Shown: one piece after another, positions 1 to 9,430 of the stretch
Position numbering within the stretch: position 1 is the stretch's first letter
How the letters are laid out: each line of letters opens with the position of its first letter
DNA from: Bacillota bacterium
GTDB lineage: Bacteria; Bacillota; DTU030; DUMP01
Assembly (NCBI GenBank): GCA_030153805.1
Contig: JASKLG010000004.1
Location: 1 to 43,002, forward strand
Length of the DNA: 43,002 nt
Direction: 5' to 3'
The notes under the pieces: model-generated
The model's database searches: none
Told to the model about the DNA's origin: nothing
The model's input: only the letters and a program-made list of their open reading frames with translations
Program-made: the position numbers and the translations under genes

Positions 1-561
1 GGGGGAGCCATACTCCGGGGCCTGAAGGACCAGGCCTAGATCCGGGCACTCTAGTACCAACGGGCTTTCTACCAACCGGCTAAGAGTGAGAAGGGCTGCT
101 TTTAGCCCTTGGCCGCTGAGTACCACTTCCTGCAGCCAACGGAAAGCTTCGTCTGCCCGCCGAAGTACCCCGGCCTCCGCATTCAATATCTCTTCCATGA
201 GCGGGCTAATAATGTCAATGTAAGTCACATGGCGAGGGATTTCGATGAGAGGAAAACGGGTTTCTTCTGCCACTGCCTTAACCTCGTCCGAGAGGCTGTC
301 TACGTAACGCTTGGTCTTCACCGCTAAAGCGGCGCAGCCCCGGGCCGCTAGGTCGCGGATCAGTTGGACCTGCGCGCGTAGGTCGTCTTTAAGACTGTAC
401 AAGCTGGTGACGATGAAATCTGAGCCTTTGAGCCACTGCACCAAGTCGGGAACTTCCATTACGGTAACGTAGCGGATCTCTCGCTCTAAACCAGCACTTC
501 CGGCTACTAAAGTAGCTTCTTTAAGCCCGCCGATGGTTAGGGCCCGTCGAACAGTTAGCAA
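1..561 (-). CDS. PucR-family transcriptional regulator, N-terminal part (runs off left edge)
   Basis: Absent from ORF track (TTG start, truncated). Reverse strand translates as LLTVRRALTIGGLKEATLVAGSAGLEREIRYVTVMEVPDLVQWLKGSDFIVTSLYSLKDD..., typical PucR N-terminal domain; upstream GGAAAGAGGG ribosome site. Confidence 0.8.
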   Translation of the reverse strand, partial: MLTVRRALTIGGLKEATLVAGSAGLEREIRYVTVMEVPDLVQWLKGSDFIVTSLYSLKDDLRAQVQLIRDLAARGCAALAVKTKRYVDSLSDEVKAVAEETRFPLIEIPRHVTYIDIISPLMEEILNAEAGVLRRADEAFRWLQEVVLSGQGLKAALLTLSRLVESPLVLECPDLGLVLQAPEYGSP

Positions 562-681
562 GCTCTGTCCCTCTTTCCTCTAACCTCAAAGGAAGTATAG
601 CGTAAAGCGGGTGAGGATGGAAGGCCGGTCGTTAACTTTTCTGGCATAAAGCTACATAAATTGGTTCAAACTACTTTTTGT

Positions 682-699
682 GTCTGAGATGGTTCAGAC
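682..699. promoter_or_regulatory. Inverted repeat GTCTGA-N6-TCAGAC just upstream of cphB
   Basis: Perfect 6-bp arms, 10 nt before the ATG at 710; overlaps direct repeats GGTTCAAAC (663) / GGTTCAGAC (691). Confidence 0.4.
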
Positions 700-709
700 G
701 GGAGGTACC

Positions 710-1540
710 ATGAGCGAGAAGGTAAAAGGGAATCTGGTGATCGTAGGCGGCGCGGAGGATAAGGAGGGCTCTTGCGTTATCCTGCGCCGCTTTCTCTCTC
801 TGGCCGGAGGAGAAAAGGCCAGGATAGCCGTACTTACTACCGCTACCGAAAAGGCAGAGGAGGTGGGCAGCGAGTATACCCGTCTTTTTTACCGCCTAGG
901 AGCGGCCGAGGTGCGACACCTGGACGTCGCGGACCGGGAAGCGGCCCGGGCCGAGGCGATGGTTGACTCTCTAAGCCGTGCCACCGGCATTTTTCTCACG
1001 GGCGGTGATCAGCTCCGGCTCACCAGTATTCTCGGCGGGACTCCCCTGGCCGGCGCCCTGCATGCGGCCGTCTGCCGGGGGGCAGTCCTGGCCGGAACCA
1101 GTGCCGGCGCCTCGGCCATGAGTGCCACTATGATTGTAGAAGGCCGCGACGAAAGCGCTCCCCGGCGTTCCATCATCGCCATGGCCCCGGGTCTGGGTTT
1201 CCTTAAAGAAGTAGTGGTCGATCAGCACTTCGCCGAACGCGGGCGCATCGGGCGGCTCTTGGCGGCCATCGCCGAAAATCCATATATACTAGGCCTTGGT
1301 CTGGATGAGGATACGGCCATCGTCTGCGAGCCGGGCGGAAGTTTTACCGTAATCGGGTCCGGGGCGTGCACGGTTGTGGACGGCGTAGGCATCCGGATGA
1401 GCAATATCTCCGAAAGCGCACCAGGCGAACCGCTCGTTCTCACCTACGTTACTCTGCACATTCTTCCGGCCGGTTACACCTATGATCTCAAACGCCGCCG
1501 GCCGGGAGTAGCTCCGTTTGAGGAAGACGAGGTTACGTGA
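710..1540 (+). CDS. cphB: Cyanophycinase
   Basis: MSEKVKGNLVIVGGAEDKEGSCVILRRF...LAGTSAGASAMS...: cyanophycinase/peptidase S51 family with GTSAG nucleophile motif; SD GGGAGG before ATG 710 (ORF track start 680 has no SD). Confidence 0.9.
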   Translation: MSEKVKGNLVIVGGAEDKEGSCVILRRFLSLAGGEKARIAVLTTATEKAEEVGSEYTRLFYRLGAAEVRHLDVADREAARAEAMVDSLSRATGIFLTGGDQLRLTSILGGTPLAGALHAAVCRGAVLAGTSAGASAMSATMIVEGRDESAPRRSIIAMAPGLGFLKEVVVDQHFAERGRIGRLLAAIAENPYILGLGLDEDTAIVCEPGGSFTVIGSGACTVVDGVGIRMSNISESAPGEPLVLTYVTLHILPAGYTYDLKRRRPGVAPFEEDEVT

Positions 1541-1589
1541 CGGGAAGAAATCTGCGTGAGGCCGAGAACTAAAATCCCGGGAGGAAAAC

Positions 1590-4232
1590 GTGAAAGGCAT
1601 GCGTATCTGCCAGCTTACCGTGTACACCGGCAAGAATGTTTACAGCCACCATCCGGTTATTAAGGTGATTGTCGATCTGGAAGAATACGCGGACAAAACC
1701 ACGGCCGAAATTCCCCTTTTCACCGACCGCCTTCTTTCGCTTCTCCCTTCCCTGCGCGACCACCATTGCTCGCGTGGCTACCCGGGAGGGTTCGTGGAGC
1801 GGTTGCACGAAGGAACCTATCTTGGGCATGTGGTGGAGCATGTGCTCTTGGAGCTTCAGACGTTGGCCGGGCTACCCGCCATCTATGGCAAGACGCGCGC
1901 CACGGGGAAACCGGGCATATATGAGATCATTGCCGAATACCGGGCGGCCGAAGCCGCCCGTGAAGCCGCCTACTCGGCCGTGGACTTGGTGAACTCTCTT
2001 CTTTCGGGCGGTGATCCACCGCGTGTGGAGGCTATAATTGCCCGGCTTCAGGAGCTTGCAGCCCGCTATGAATTGGGACCAAGCACGGCCGCTCTTGTAC
2101 GGGCGGCCCGGGAGCGGGGCCTTCCCGTACTGAGGTTGGATGATCGCAGTTTGGTTCAGATCGGCTACGGAGCACGGCAAAGGCGCATCGAGGCCGCTTT
2201 GACCTCCCTTACTTCCTGCTTGGCGGTGGACATTGCCGGGGATAAGTCACGCACCAAAGCCATTCTTTCTGCGGCCGGGATTGATGTTCCGCAAGGCTTA
2301 GTGGTCCGCTCAGAAGAAGAAGCCGTTTCTGCGCTTCGTGAACTGGGGGCTCCGGTAGTGGTCAAACCGGAGTGCGGCAATCAGGGCAAAGGGGTTTCCC
2401 TTAATCTTCAAAGCATAGCCGAGGTGCGGGCGGCCTACACTCTGGCGCGGAGCTGGGGACGGCGGGTGCTGGTGGAGAAATACATCGCCGGACGGCATCT
2501 ACGGGCTTTGGTGGTCAACGGGCGCGCAGTTGCGGTGGCCGAACGGCTTCCCGCTCACGTGGTGGGCGACGGGCGCCATAACTTGCGGGAGCTTGTGGAC
2601 ATTACCAACGCCGACCCGCGGCGCGGCGTGGGACACGAGAAGGTGCTCACCAAAATCAGCATCGACCCGGTGGTACTCATGGTTTTGGCCCGGCAGGGAT
2701 TGGACCTGGATTACGTGCCGGCGCCGGGAGAGATTGTGTATCTTCGAGATAATGCCAACCTCAGCACGGGCGGCACGGCGCGCGACCTAACGAACCGGGT
2801 AGCGCCCCACGTGAAAAGCATGGCGGAGCGCGCCGCCCGGGCTGTAGGCCTGGACGTTGCCGGGGTCGACCTGGTGGTTCCAGAACCTGAAGACCCTAGG
2901 AGCCCGGTTACGGTGATCGAAGTTAATGCCGCACCGGGCCTGAGGATGCACCTTGCTCCCAGCGAGGGCAGTCCGCAACCGGTTGCGGAAAAGATCATTT
3001 CCTACCTCTTTCCCTCGGGAGAGACCGGCCGGATTCCCATAGTTTCGGTGACCGGCACCAACGGCAAGACTACAACCGTACGCCTTATCGCCCACATGCT
3101 CTCCCTTACCGGTCGCAGAGTCGGACTGAGCTCAACCGACGGGGTGTTTATCGGCGGAGAATGCGTGTGGAAGGGGGACAATGCCGGCTACCGGGGAGCG
3201 CGCCTCATCCTGGAAGACCCCACCGTGGAAGCGGCAGTGCTGGAGACCGCCCGTGGCGGCCTCATTCGCGATGGCCTAGCTTATGACCTGGCCGATGTGG
3301 GTGTTATCACCAATATCAGCGAAGATCACCTGGGTCAGTACGGTATCGAAACCCTTGAAGACCTCGCCCATGTTAAGGCGTTGGTGGCGGAGGCCGTCCA
3401 CGACCACGGCGCGGCCGTGCTCAATGCCGACGATCTCCTGGTTGCCGGCCTCGCCGGGCGGGTGCGGTGCGAAGTTATCTTCTTCGGGCAGAGCGGCGAA
3501 AACGCCTTGATCCGGCACCACCTGACCAACGGCGGCCGGGCGGTATTCGTCCACGAAGGCAAAGTAGTTCTTGCCCGGGAAAAAGAAATCAAGCCTCTAT
3601 GCTCTGCACGGCGCATTCCCCTTACCCTGCGCGGGGCCGCCCGGCACAACCTGGCCAACGCGCTCGCGGCGACGGCCGCCGCCTGGGGGCTAGGCCTTCC
3701 GCCCAAAATCATTCGCCAGGGGCTTCTTACCTTCTATCCCAACCTCACCAGCAACCCGGGTCGCGTAAACCTGGTGGATGTGGCAGGAGTGCGTCTGCTC
3801 ATCGATTATGGCCATAACGTGGCCAGTTACCGCAGTACTCTGGAACTGGCACGAAACCTTACGAACCGCCGGCTCCTCGGAGTTATCGGTGTACCCGGAG
3901 ACAGGCCGGATGAACTGGTACGCCGGGTGGGGCGAACGGCGGCGGAGGGTTTCGACCTTCTTTTTATTAAGGAAGATGAGGACCGTCGCGGGCGTCAGGC
4001 TGGCGAAATCGCCGAACTTCTCCTGGCCGGCGCCCGGGAAGCAGGTTTTCCCAGTGAGCGCGCCCGAATCATCCTGAAAGAAGAAGAAGCCCTTCTGGCC
4101 GCTCTGGCCGAATGCCGCCGCGGCGACTTGGTGGTGATCTTTTACGAGAAGCTCGACCGTGTGCTCAAGGTAGTAAACGCCCTGCGGGCGGCCGCCATGC
4201 CTGCACCCCTGACCAATACCGGAGCCCGCTAG
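1590..4232 (+). CDS. cphA: Cyanophycin synthetase
   Basis: 880 aa with N-terminal cyanophycin synthetase domain, ATP-grasp domain and Mur-ligase domain (VTGTNGKTTT); adjacent to cphB. Confidence 0.93.
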   Translation: MKGMRICQLTVYTGKNVYSHHPVIKVIVDLEEYADKTTAEIPLFTDRLLSLLPSLRDHHCSRGYPGGFVERLHEGTYLGHVVEHVLLELQTLAGLPAIYGKTRATGKPGIYEIIAEYRAAEAAREAAYSAVDLVNSLLSGGDPPRVEAIIARLQELAARYELGPSTAALVRAARERGLPVLRLDDRSLVQIGYGARQRRIEAALTSLTSCLAVDIAGDKSRTKAILSAAGIDVPQGLVVRSEEEAVSALRELGAPVVVKPECGNQGKGVSLNLQSIAEVRAAYTLARSWGRRVLVEKYIAGRHLRALVVNGRAVAVAERLPAHVVGDGRHNLRELVDITNADPRRGVGHEKVLTKISIDPVVLMVLARQGLDLDYVPAPGEIVYLRDNANLSTGGTARDLTNRVAPHVKSMAERAARAVGLDVAGVDLVVPEPEDPRSPVTVIEVNAAPGLRMHLAPSEGSPQPVAEKIISYLFPSGETGRIPIVSVTGTNGKTTTVRLIAHMLSLTGRRVGLSSTDGVFIGGECVWKGDNAGYRGARLILEDPTVEAAVLETARGGLIRDGLAYDLADVGVITNISEDHLGQYGIETLEDLAHVKALVAEAVHDHGAAVLNADDLLVAGLAGRVRCEVIFFGQSGENALIRHHLTNGGRAVFVHEGKVVLAREKEIKPLCSARRIPLTLRGAARHNLANALAATAAAWGLGLPPKIIRQGLLTFYPNLTSNPGRVNLVDVAGVRLLIDYGHNVASYRSTLELARNLTNRRLLGVIGVPGDRPDELVRRVGRTAAEGFDLLFIKEDEDRRGRQAGEIAELLLAGAREAGFPSERARIILKEEEALLAALAECRRGDLVVIFYEKLDRVLKVVNALRAAAMPAPLTNTGAR

Positions 4233-4329
4233 ATACGGCTTCACCGGCGGGAGCCGCAAACTTAGAACAAAAAAAGAGGAGTTCTTAAGAGAAAACGCGT
4301 AATATATGAGCGAGGGAGGGGGGAAATGT

Positions 4330-5223
4330 ATGGATTTTTTCCCCGCCTGGGCCAAGGTTAACTTGGGCCTGGAGGTACGGGAAAAGCGCCCTGACGGGTA
4401 CCACAACGTACGCATGGTCAACCAGACTGTATCCCTGGCCGATCGGATTACGATTGCGCTCAGGCCCAAGAGAGAGGGCATTACCCTTAGAATAACCGGT
4501 GCCGAGCTTCCGGCAGGGGAGCAAAACTTGGCCTACCGGGCGGCCGAGCTTCTTCAGAAAAGGTGTGGCGTTCGCTCGGGAGTCCAGATTGAGCTTAGAA
4601 AACACATTCCTGTGGCTGCAGGTCTCGCCGGCGGTAGTGCCGATGCGGCGGCGGTGCTTTACGGGCTCAACCGTCTCTGGGGTCTAAACCTGAAGGCGGC
4701 AGAGCTAATGGCTTTGGCACTGGAACTGGGGAGCGACGTGCCCTTCGCCCTTCTCGGAGGTACTGCCTTAGCCGAAGGGCGGGGCGAGGTGCTGACGCCA
4801 CTCACACCCCTTCTGCCCTGCTGGTTTGTCCTGGTCCACCCGCGCATAGAGGTTTCCACCGCTTGGGCGTATGCCGAACTGGACCGGTGTCCACCGTCTG
4901 CCCGGCCCGACATCCCCGGCCTTTTGGCCGCGCTGGCAGCGGGGGACCTAAAAGGTGTGGCCGCGCACCTGGGTAACAGCTTTCAGGCGGTAATAGAAGA
5001 GCGGTACCCATGTGTTGCGGAAGCAAAAAGGGCTCTTCTGGCCGAAGGCGCTCTGGGTGCCTGCCTTACGGGAAGCGGGCCGACTGTGTTCGGCCTCTTT
5101 TCGGAGAAAATAGGCGCGGAAAAGGCGGCCGCCGCTTTAAAGGGTGAGATGGACACTTTCGTCGTCCGGCCGGTGGCGGAAGGAGCCGGGGTGCTTCCTC
5201 TTGAGGCGGTGATGGAAGAGTGA
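4330..5223 (+). CDS. ispE: 4-diphosphocytidyl-2-C-methyl-D-erythritol kinase
   Basis: MDFFPAWAKVNLGLEVREKRPDGYHNVRMV...PVAAGLAGGSADAAAVL: GHMP kinase motif; SD GGAGGGGGG before ATG 4330. Confidence 0.92.
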   Translation: MDFFPAWAKVNLGLEVREKRPDGYHNVRMVNQTVSLADRITIALRPKREGITLRITGAELPAGEQNLAYRAAELLQKRCGVRSGVQIELRKHIPVAAGLAGGSADAAAVLYGLNRLWGLNLKAAELMALALELGSDVPFALLGGTALAEGRGEVLTPLTPLLPCWFVLVHPRIEVSTAWAYAELDRCPPSARPDIPGLLAALAAGDLKGVAAHLGNSFQAVIEERYPCVAEAKRALLAEGALGACLTGSGPTVFGLFSEKIGAEKAAAALKGEMDTFVVRPVAEGAGVLPLEAVMEE

Positions 5224-5987
5224 GAAGACCCCTCAACCTCGAAGCGGCGCGCTGTCAACCTCTCTGGGAGGCCGTTTACTTAGCGTTAAGGAGTGCCATA
5301 GTCCGCGGAGACCTTCCTCCGGGGCAGCGGCTGGCAGAGCAACAACTGGCCGAGGAATTGGGTGCGAGCCGCACACCGGTGCGGGAAGCGCTTCGCCGCC
5401 TGGCCCTGGAGGGCTTTGTAGTGCTGGTGCCGCGCCGTGGGGCTTACGTGGCCGAACTTTCTTTTAAGGACATGAACGACGTCTTTGAGCTGCGTACGGC
5501 CTTGGAAGGGCTGGCAGCGGCACTGGCGGCAGAACGCATCACGGAAGAGGAAATTACGGCCTTGGAGCAGGCTGTAGCCGATTTGGCCGAAGCGGTCGAC
5601 GAAGGCGTCACCCAACGCGTGGTGGGGATCGATACCAATTTTCATGCCCTGATCTATACGGCCAGCCGGAACCGGCGGCTCATACAGATTGTGGCCAACT
5701 TATCAGATCAAATCCAAAGTTTCAGGATGCGCTCACTGGCGGCACCGGGCCGGCTTAAGGATACGCTAAACGAACACCGGCGGTTGGTTGCCGCCATCGC
5801 CAGGCGCGATGCCGCTCTGGCACGCAAGGCGGCGGAAGAGCACATTCAGCGGGCGGAAGTGAGTTTGCTTAAGGCGCGCCAGGAGGCAGAAGCCGAGGGG
5901 AGGAGTGAGATACGTGGTGGATGCGGTGGTTCTGGCGGGAGCGGCCAACACGAAAAGGCTCCGGGAAGTGAGCCGGGAACCGTATGA
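5220..5987 (+). CDS. GntR/FadR-family transcriptional regulator
   Basis: Winged HTH LAEQQLAEELGASRTPVREALRRLALEGFV plus FCD domain; ATG overlaps ispE stop. Confidence 0.88.
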   Translation: MRRPLNLEAARCQPLWEAVYLALRSAIVRGDLPPGQRLAEQQLAEELGASRTPVREALRRLALEGFVVLVPRRGAYVAELSFKDMNDVFELRTALEGLAAALAAERITEEEITALEQAVADLAEAVDEGVTQRVVGIDTNFHALIYTASRNRRLIQIVANLSDQIQSFRMRSLAAPGRLKDTLNEHRRLVAAIARRDAALARKAAEEHIQRAEVSLLKARQEAEAEGRSEIRGGCGGSGGSGQHEKAPGSEPGTV

Positions 5988-6672
5988 AGCCTTAATCCCG
6001 GTTAGAGACCGGCGAATGGTGGACTTCGTCGTGCAGGCTCTGGAAGAAAGCCCTTCCGTTGCCCGGGTGGTCGTCGTGGGCCCGGTACCGGAGCTGGAAT
6101 ATCTAAAACAGGGTAAAGTGAACGCCGTTCTTGCCTGCGCCGATTCCGCAATGGAAAACCTGCGGCGGGGCCTCGATTGGCTTAAACCCCAGGATTTCGT
6201 CCTGGTTGCAACTTCAGACATACCGCTTCTTACCGCCGCTGCTGTAGAAGATTTTCTTCAGCGCGCAAGGGAGACCGAGGCCGATTTCTACTACTCAATT
6301 GTGGAAAAAAGCGTGGGTGAAGCGCGTTACCCGGGCGTTAAACGCACATACGTACGCCTGAAAGACGGCACCTTTACCGGCGGCAATCTCTTTCTTTTCC
6401 ATCCGCGCATACTTGACCGGGCCTGGGACCTGGCGGAAAATATGGTGCGCCTGCGCAAGGAACCGCTTAAGATGTGCAGTCTCTTCGGTTGGGGATTGGT
6501 ACTCCGCCTCCTCATGGGTAAGCTGACGATTGCCGATGTGGAGCGGCGTTTCGCCGAAATCGTCGGTGCCCGGGGCAAGGCAATTGTTTCGCCATACCCG
6601 GAAGTGGGAATTGATGTAGATAAACCCGCCGACTATGAGCTCGTGCTCAGGTCCATAGGATTGGGGGGATAA
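5905..6672 (+). CDS. MobA/GlmU-like nucleotidyltransferase family protein
   Basis: GTG start; VVDAVVLAGAANTKRLREVSREPYEALIPVRDRRMVDFVVQAL; overlaps 3' end of GntR ORF by 83 nt. Confidence 0.75.
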   Translation: MRYVVDAVVLAGAANTKRLREVSREPYEALIPVRDRRMVDFVVQALEESPSVARVVVVGPVPELEYLKQGKVNAVLACADSAMENLRRGLDWLKPQDFVLVATSDIPLLTAAAVEDFLQRARETEADFYYSIVEKSVGEARYPGVKRTYVRLKDGTFTGGNLFLFHPRILDRAWDLAENMVRLRKEPLKMCSLFGWGLVLRLLMGKLTIADVERRFAEIVGARGKAIVSPYPEVGIDVDKPADYELVLRSIGLGG

Positions 6673-6676
6673 AGAA

Positions 6677-7501
6677 ATGGAGCGGCGACGCCGGGTAGAA
6701 CGGCTGGTGGCCTTAACCCGCTATCTGGTGGAACATCCCTGCCAGTTGGTTTCCCTAAGTTCCTTCGGCGAGGAACTCGGGGCGGCCAAATCCAGCCTGA
6801 GCGAAGACATATCCCTCATAAAACGCATGCTGGATAAAGAAGAAGAGGGTTGGATTGAAACTGTAGCCGGCGCGGCCGGCGGTGTGCGTTACCTTCCGGA
6901 ACTTAAAGGGCAGGCGGCCCGTGCTTTTGTTGAGTCGCTGGCCGAGGAACTTTCGCGCCCGGTCCGATTTCTCCCCGGTGGGTTCATTTACCTTACCGAT
7001 ATCATCTTCACCCCGGCCATCATGGAAGGCGTGGGGAAAATCTTTGCCGGCCGTTTTCGGCCCCTGGGGCCGGAATGGGTGGTGACGGTAGAGACGAAGG
7101 GTATCCCGGTGGCCCTCTTTACCGCCCGTGCTCTGGGCGTGCCGGCAGTGATCATCCGCCACGAGAGCCGGGTTACCGAAGGGCCGGCGGTCAGCATAAA
7201 TTACGTTTCCGGTTCTACCCGCCGCATTCAGACCATGTCGTTGCCGCGGCGTGCGCTTCCGGGTGGCGCCAAAGTAGTAGTGGTGGACGACTTTATGCGG
7301 GCAGGCGGGACGGCGCGGGGTATGCACGAGCTAATGGCGGAATTTGGGGCGACGGTGCTGGGTACCGGCGTACTCGTAGCCACTCGTGAGCCGGAAAAGA
7401 AACTAGTTCCGGACTACTTTTCGCTTTTGGTGCTCGAGGAGGTCAGGGAACAGGGACCAGAACTTAAAGTACGGCCGGCAATCTGGCTGGGAGGCGAATA
7501 G
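6677..7501 (+). CDS. purR: Pur operon repressor
   Basis: Firmicute PurR: N-terminal wHTH plus PRTase-like domain (VVVVDDFMRAGGTARGM); synteny with ridA/spoVG. Confidence 0.9.
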   Translation: MERRRRVERLVALTRYLVEHPCQLVSLSSFGEELGAAKSSLSEDISLIKRMLDKEEEGWIETVAGAAGGVRYLPELKGQAARAFVESLAEELSRPVRFLPGGFIYLTDIIFTPAIMEGVGKIFAGRFRPLGPEWVVTVETKGIPVALFTARALGVPAVIIRHESRVTEGPAVSINYVSGSTRRIQTMSLPRRALPGGAKVVVVDDFMRAGGTARGMHELMAEFGATVLGTGVLVATREPEKKLVPDYFSLLVLEEVREQGPELKVRPAIWLGGE

Positions 7502-7502
7502 G

Positions 7503-8585
7503 ATGCGCGTGGGTATTGTCGGGCTGCCCAACGTGGGCAAATCGACCCTTTTCAACGCCCTTACGCGCTCGGCGGTGCCGGCCGAGAACTATCCTTTCTG
7601 TACTATCGAACCCAACGTAGGGCGGGTGGCCGTGCCGGATGACCGGCTTGAGGCGCTGGCCGAGCTGATAAAGCCCGACAAGGTGGTACCGGCGGCCGTC
7701 GAGTTTGTCGATATCGCCGGTCTGGTAAGAGGTGCCAGCAAAGGCGAGGGCTTGGGCAATCAGTTTCTGAGCTACATCCGCGAAGTGGACGCCATCGTTG
7801 AGGTGGTGCGCTGCTTTGAAGATCCGAACGTGGCGCACGTAAGCGGCACACTCGATCCGGTGGCGGACGTGGAAACCATCGAAACGGAACTTATCCTGGC
7901 CGACCTGGAGGTGCTCGGCCGGCGTTTAGCCAAGGTGGAACGGCAGATGAAGAGCGGCGAACGCCGCTTTCAGGAGGAATATGCCCGGCTTAAGGAATTG
8001 GAAAACGTTCTTTCCCAGGGCCATCCGGCCCGGGAGGTGGCTGGCGGAGCTCTGCCGCCAGACTTGAACCTCCTTACGGCCAAGCCCCTGCTCCTCGTAG
8101 CCAATGTGGGCGAGGCAGGGCCTACGGGGAGAGAGGAAGGCTACTGGCAGGCGGTGCAGGCGGCCGCCCAGGCGCGGGGCGCGGAGGTCATCTGGCTTTC
8201 GGCGAAGCTGGAAGAAGAGCTCTGGGAACTTACGCCGGAAGACCGAGATGCCCTACTAAAGGAACTGGGCCTGAACGAGCCGGGGCTTAACCGGGTGGTC
8301 CGGGCCAGTTACCGGTTGCTCAACCTGGTTACGTTTTATACCGCCACCGGCGGTCATGAAGTGCGGGCCTGGGCCGTGCCTCGCGGTACGCCGGCGCCGG
8401 TGGCCGCAGGCAAGATCCACAGCGATATGGAGCGAGGTTTCATTCGGGCCGAAGTGGTGTCCCTTGACGATTTACTTAGGGCCGGCTCTATGGCTGCAGC
8501 CCGTGACCAGGGGCTTGTTCGCCTGGAAGGGCGGGATTACCTGGTCCAGGACGGCGATGTGATTCACTTCCGGTTTAATGTGTAA
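7503..8585 (+). CDS. ychF: Redox-regulated ATPase YchF
   Basis: [23 protein letters not shown]...[37 protein letters not shown]; YchF/OLA1 family. Confidence 0.93.
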   Translation: MRVGIVGLPNVGKSTLFNALTRSAVPAENYPFCTIEPNVGRVAVPDDRLEALAELIKPDKVVPAAVEFVDIAGLVRGASKGEGLGNQFLSYIREVDAIVEVVRCFEDPNVAHVSGTLDPVADVETIETELILADLEVLGRRLAKVERQMKSGERRFQEEYARLKELENVLSQGHPAREVAGGALPPDLNLLTAKPLLLVANVGEAGPTGREEGYWQAVQAAAQARGAEVIWLSAKLEEELWELTPEDRDALLKELGLNEPGLNRVVRASYRLLNLVTFYTATGGHEVRAWAVPRGTPAPVAAGKIHSDMERGFIRAEVVSLDDLLRAGSMAAARDQGLVRLEGRDYLVQDGDVIHFRFNV

Positions 8586-8605
8586 TCCGAAGGAGGTATT
8601 CTTAA

Positions 8606-8995
8606 GTGAAGACTGCTATCGCTACCGACAAAGCTCCGGCGGCCATCGGACCCTACTCGCAGGCAATTCGGGCGGGGAATCTTCTTTTCACGGCCGGGCA
8701 AATCCCCATTGACCCGGCTACGGGGCAGCTTGTGCAGGGGGACATCAAGGCCCAGGCCAGGCAGGTTTTGAAGAACATTGCCGCCATTTTGGAAGTTGCT
8801 GGATCTTCCATGCAGCATGTAGTCAAGACCACCGTATTCCTGAAAAACATGAGCGATTTTGGCGCTATGAACGAAGTTTACGCCGAATTCTTCACCCCGC
8901 CTTACCCGGCGCGTTCTGCCGTGGCGGTGGCGGCGTTACCCAAAGATGTGGCCGTAGAGATCGAAGCGGTGGCTGTAGTGCCGGAGAAAGAGTAA
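8606..8995 (+). CDS. ridA: RidA family reactive intermediate/imine deaminase
   Basis: [37 protein letters not shown]: canonical RidA/YjgF. Confidence 0.94.
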   Translation: MKTAIATDKAPAAIGPYSQAIRAGNLLFTAGQIPIDPATGQLVQGDIKAQARQVLKNIAAILEVAGSSMQHVVKTTVFLKNMSDFGAMNEVYAEFFTPPYPARSAVAVAALPKDVAVEIEAVAVVPEKE

Positions 8996-9018
8996 TTTTG
9001 CCCGAAAAGATAGGAGCG

Positions 9019-9046
9019 GAAGGATTTTTTGCCTTAGAAGGCGAAT
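9019..9046 (+). promoter_or_regulatory. Sigma-H promoter of spoVG
   Basis: GAAGGATTT-N12-GGCGAAT matches RnAGGAwww-N11-12-RnnGAAT; spoVG is a classic sigma-H gene. Confidence 0.7.
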
Positions 9047-9087
9047 AGCTCGGCATGACCTAAACCTGCCAGGAAGGGTGGTGCTTT

Positions 9088-9354
9088 ATGGAAATCACAG
9101 ACATCAGGGTGCGCCCGGTGACCGGAGAGAGCAAAATGAAGGCTTATGTTTCAATAACCCTTGATGGAAGCTTTGCCGTTCATGACATTCGAGTGGTGGA
9201 AGGGCCAAAGGGCCTGTTCGTGGCCATGCCCAGCAAAAAGCTACCCAGCGGAGAATTCCGGGATATTGTGCACCCCATCAACGCAGCCACCCGCCAAATG
9301 ATGCAGGAACGAATTCTCCGGGCTTACGCCGAAGCTACGAACGGAGGAGCGTAA
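9088..9354 (+). CDS. spoVG: Septation regulator SpoVG
   Basis: [51 protein letters not shown]: canonical SpoVG. Confidence 0.95.
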   Translation: MEITDIRVRPVTGESKMKAYVSITLDGSFAVHDIRVVEGPKGLFVAMPSKKLPSGEFRDIVHPINAATRQMMQERILRAYAEATNGGA

Positions 9355-9368
9355 AGCTCCTCTTCTTT
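9344..9368 (+). terminator. Intrinsic terminator after spoVG
   Basis: GAGGAGC-gtaaa-GCTCCTC followed by TTCTTT; stop codon lies in the loop. Confidence 0.5.
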
Positions 9369-9430
9369 GCGCCAGGGCGAGGTAGACTATCCGGTGCAGG
9401 GCTATCTTGCGCCCACTGGGAGGGGTTAGA

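Noticed and set aside
3690-4481. 263-aa minus-strand ORF overlapping cphA and ispE
   Set aside because: Spans two confidently assigned plus-strand genes; no recognisable family or SD.
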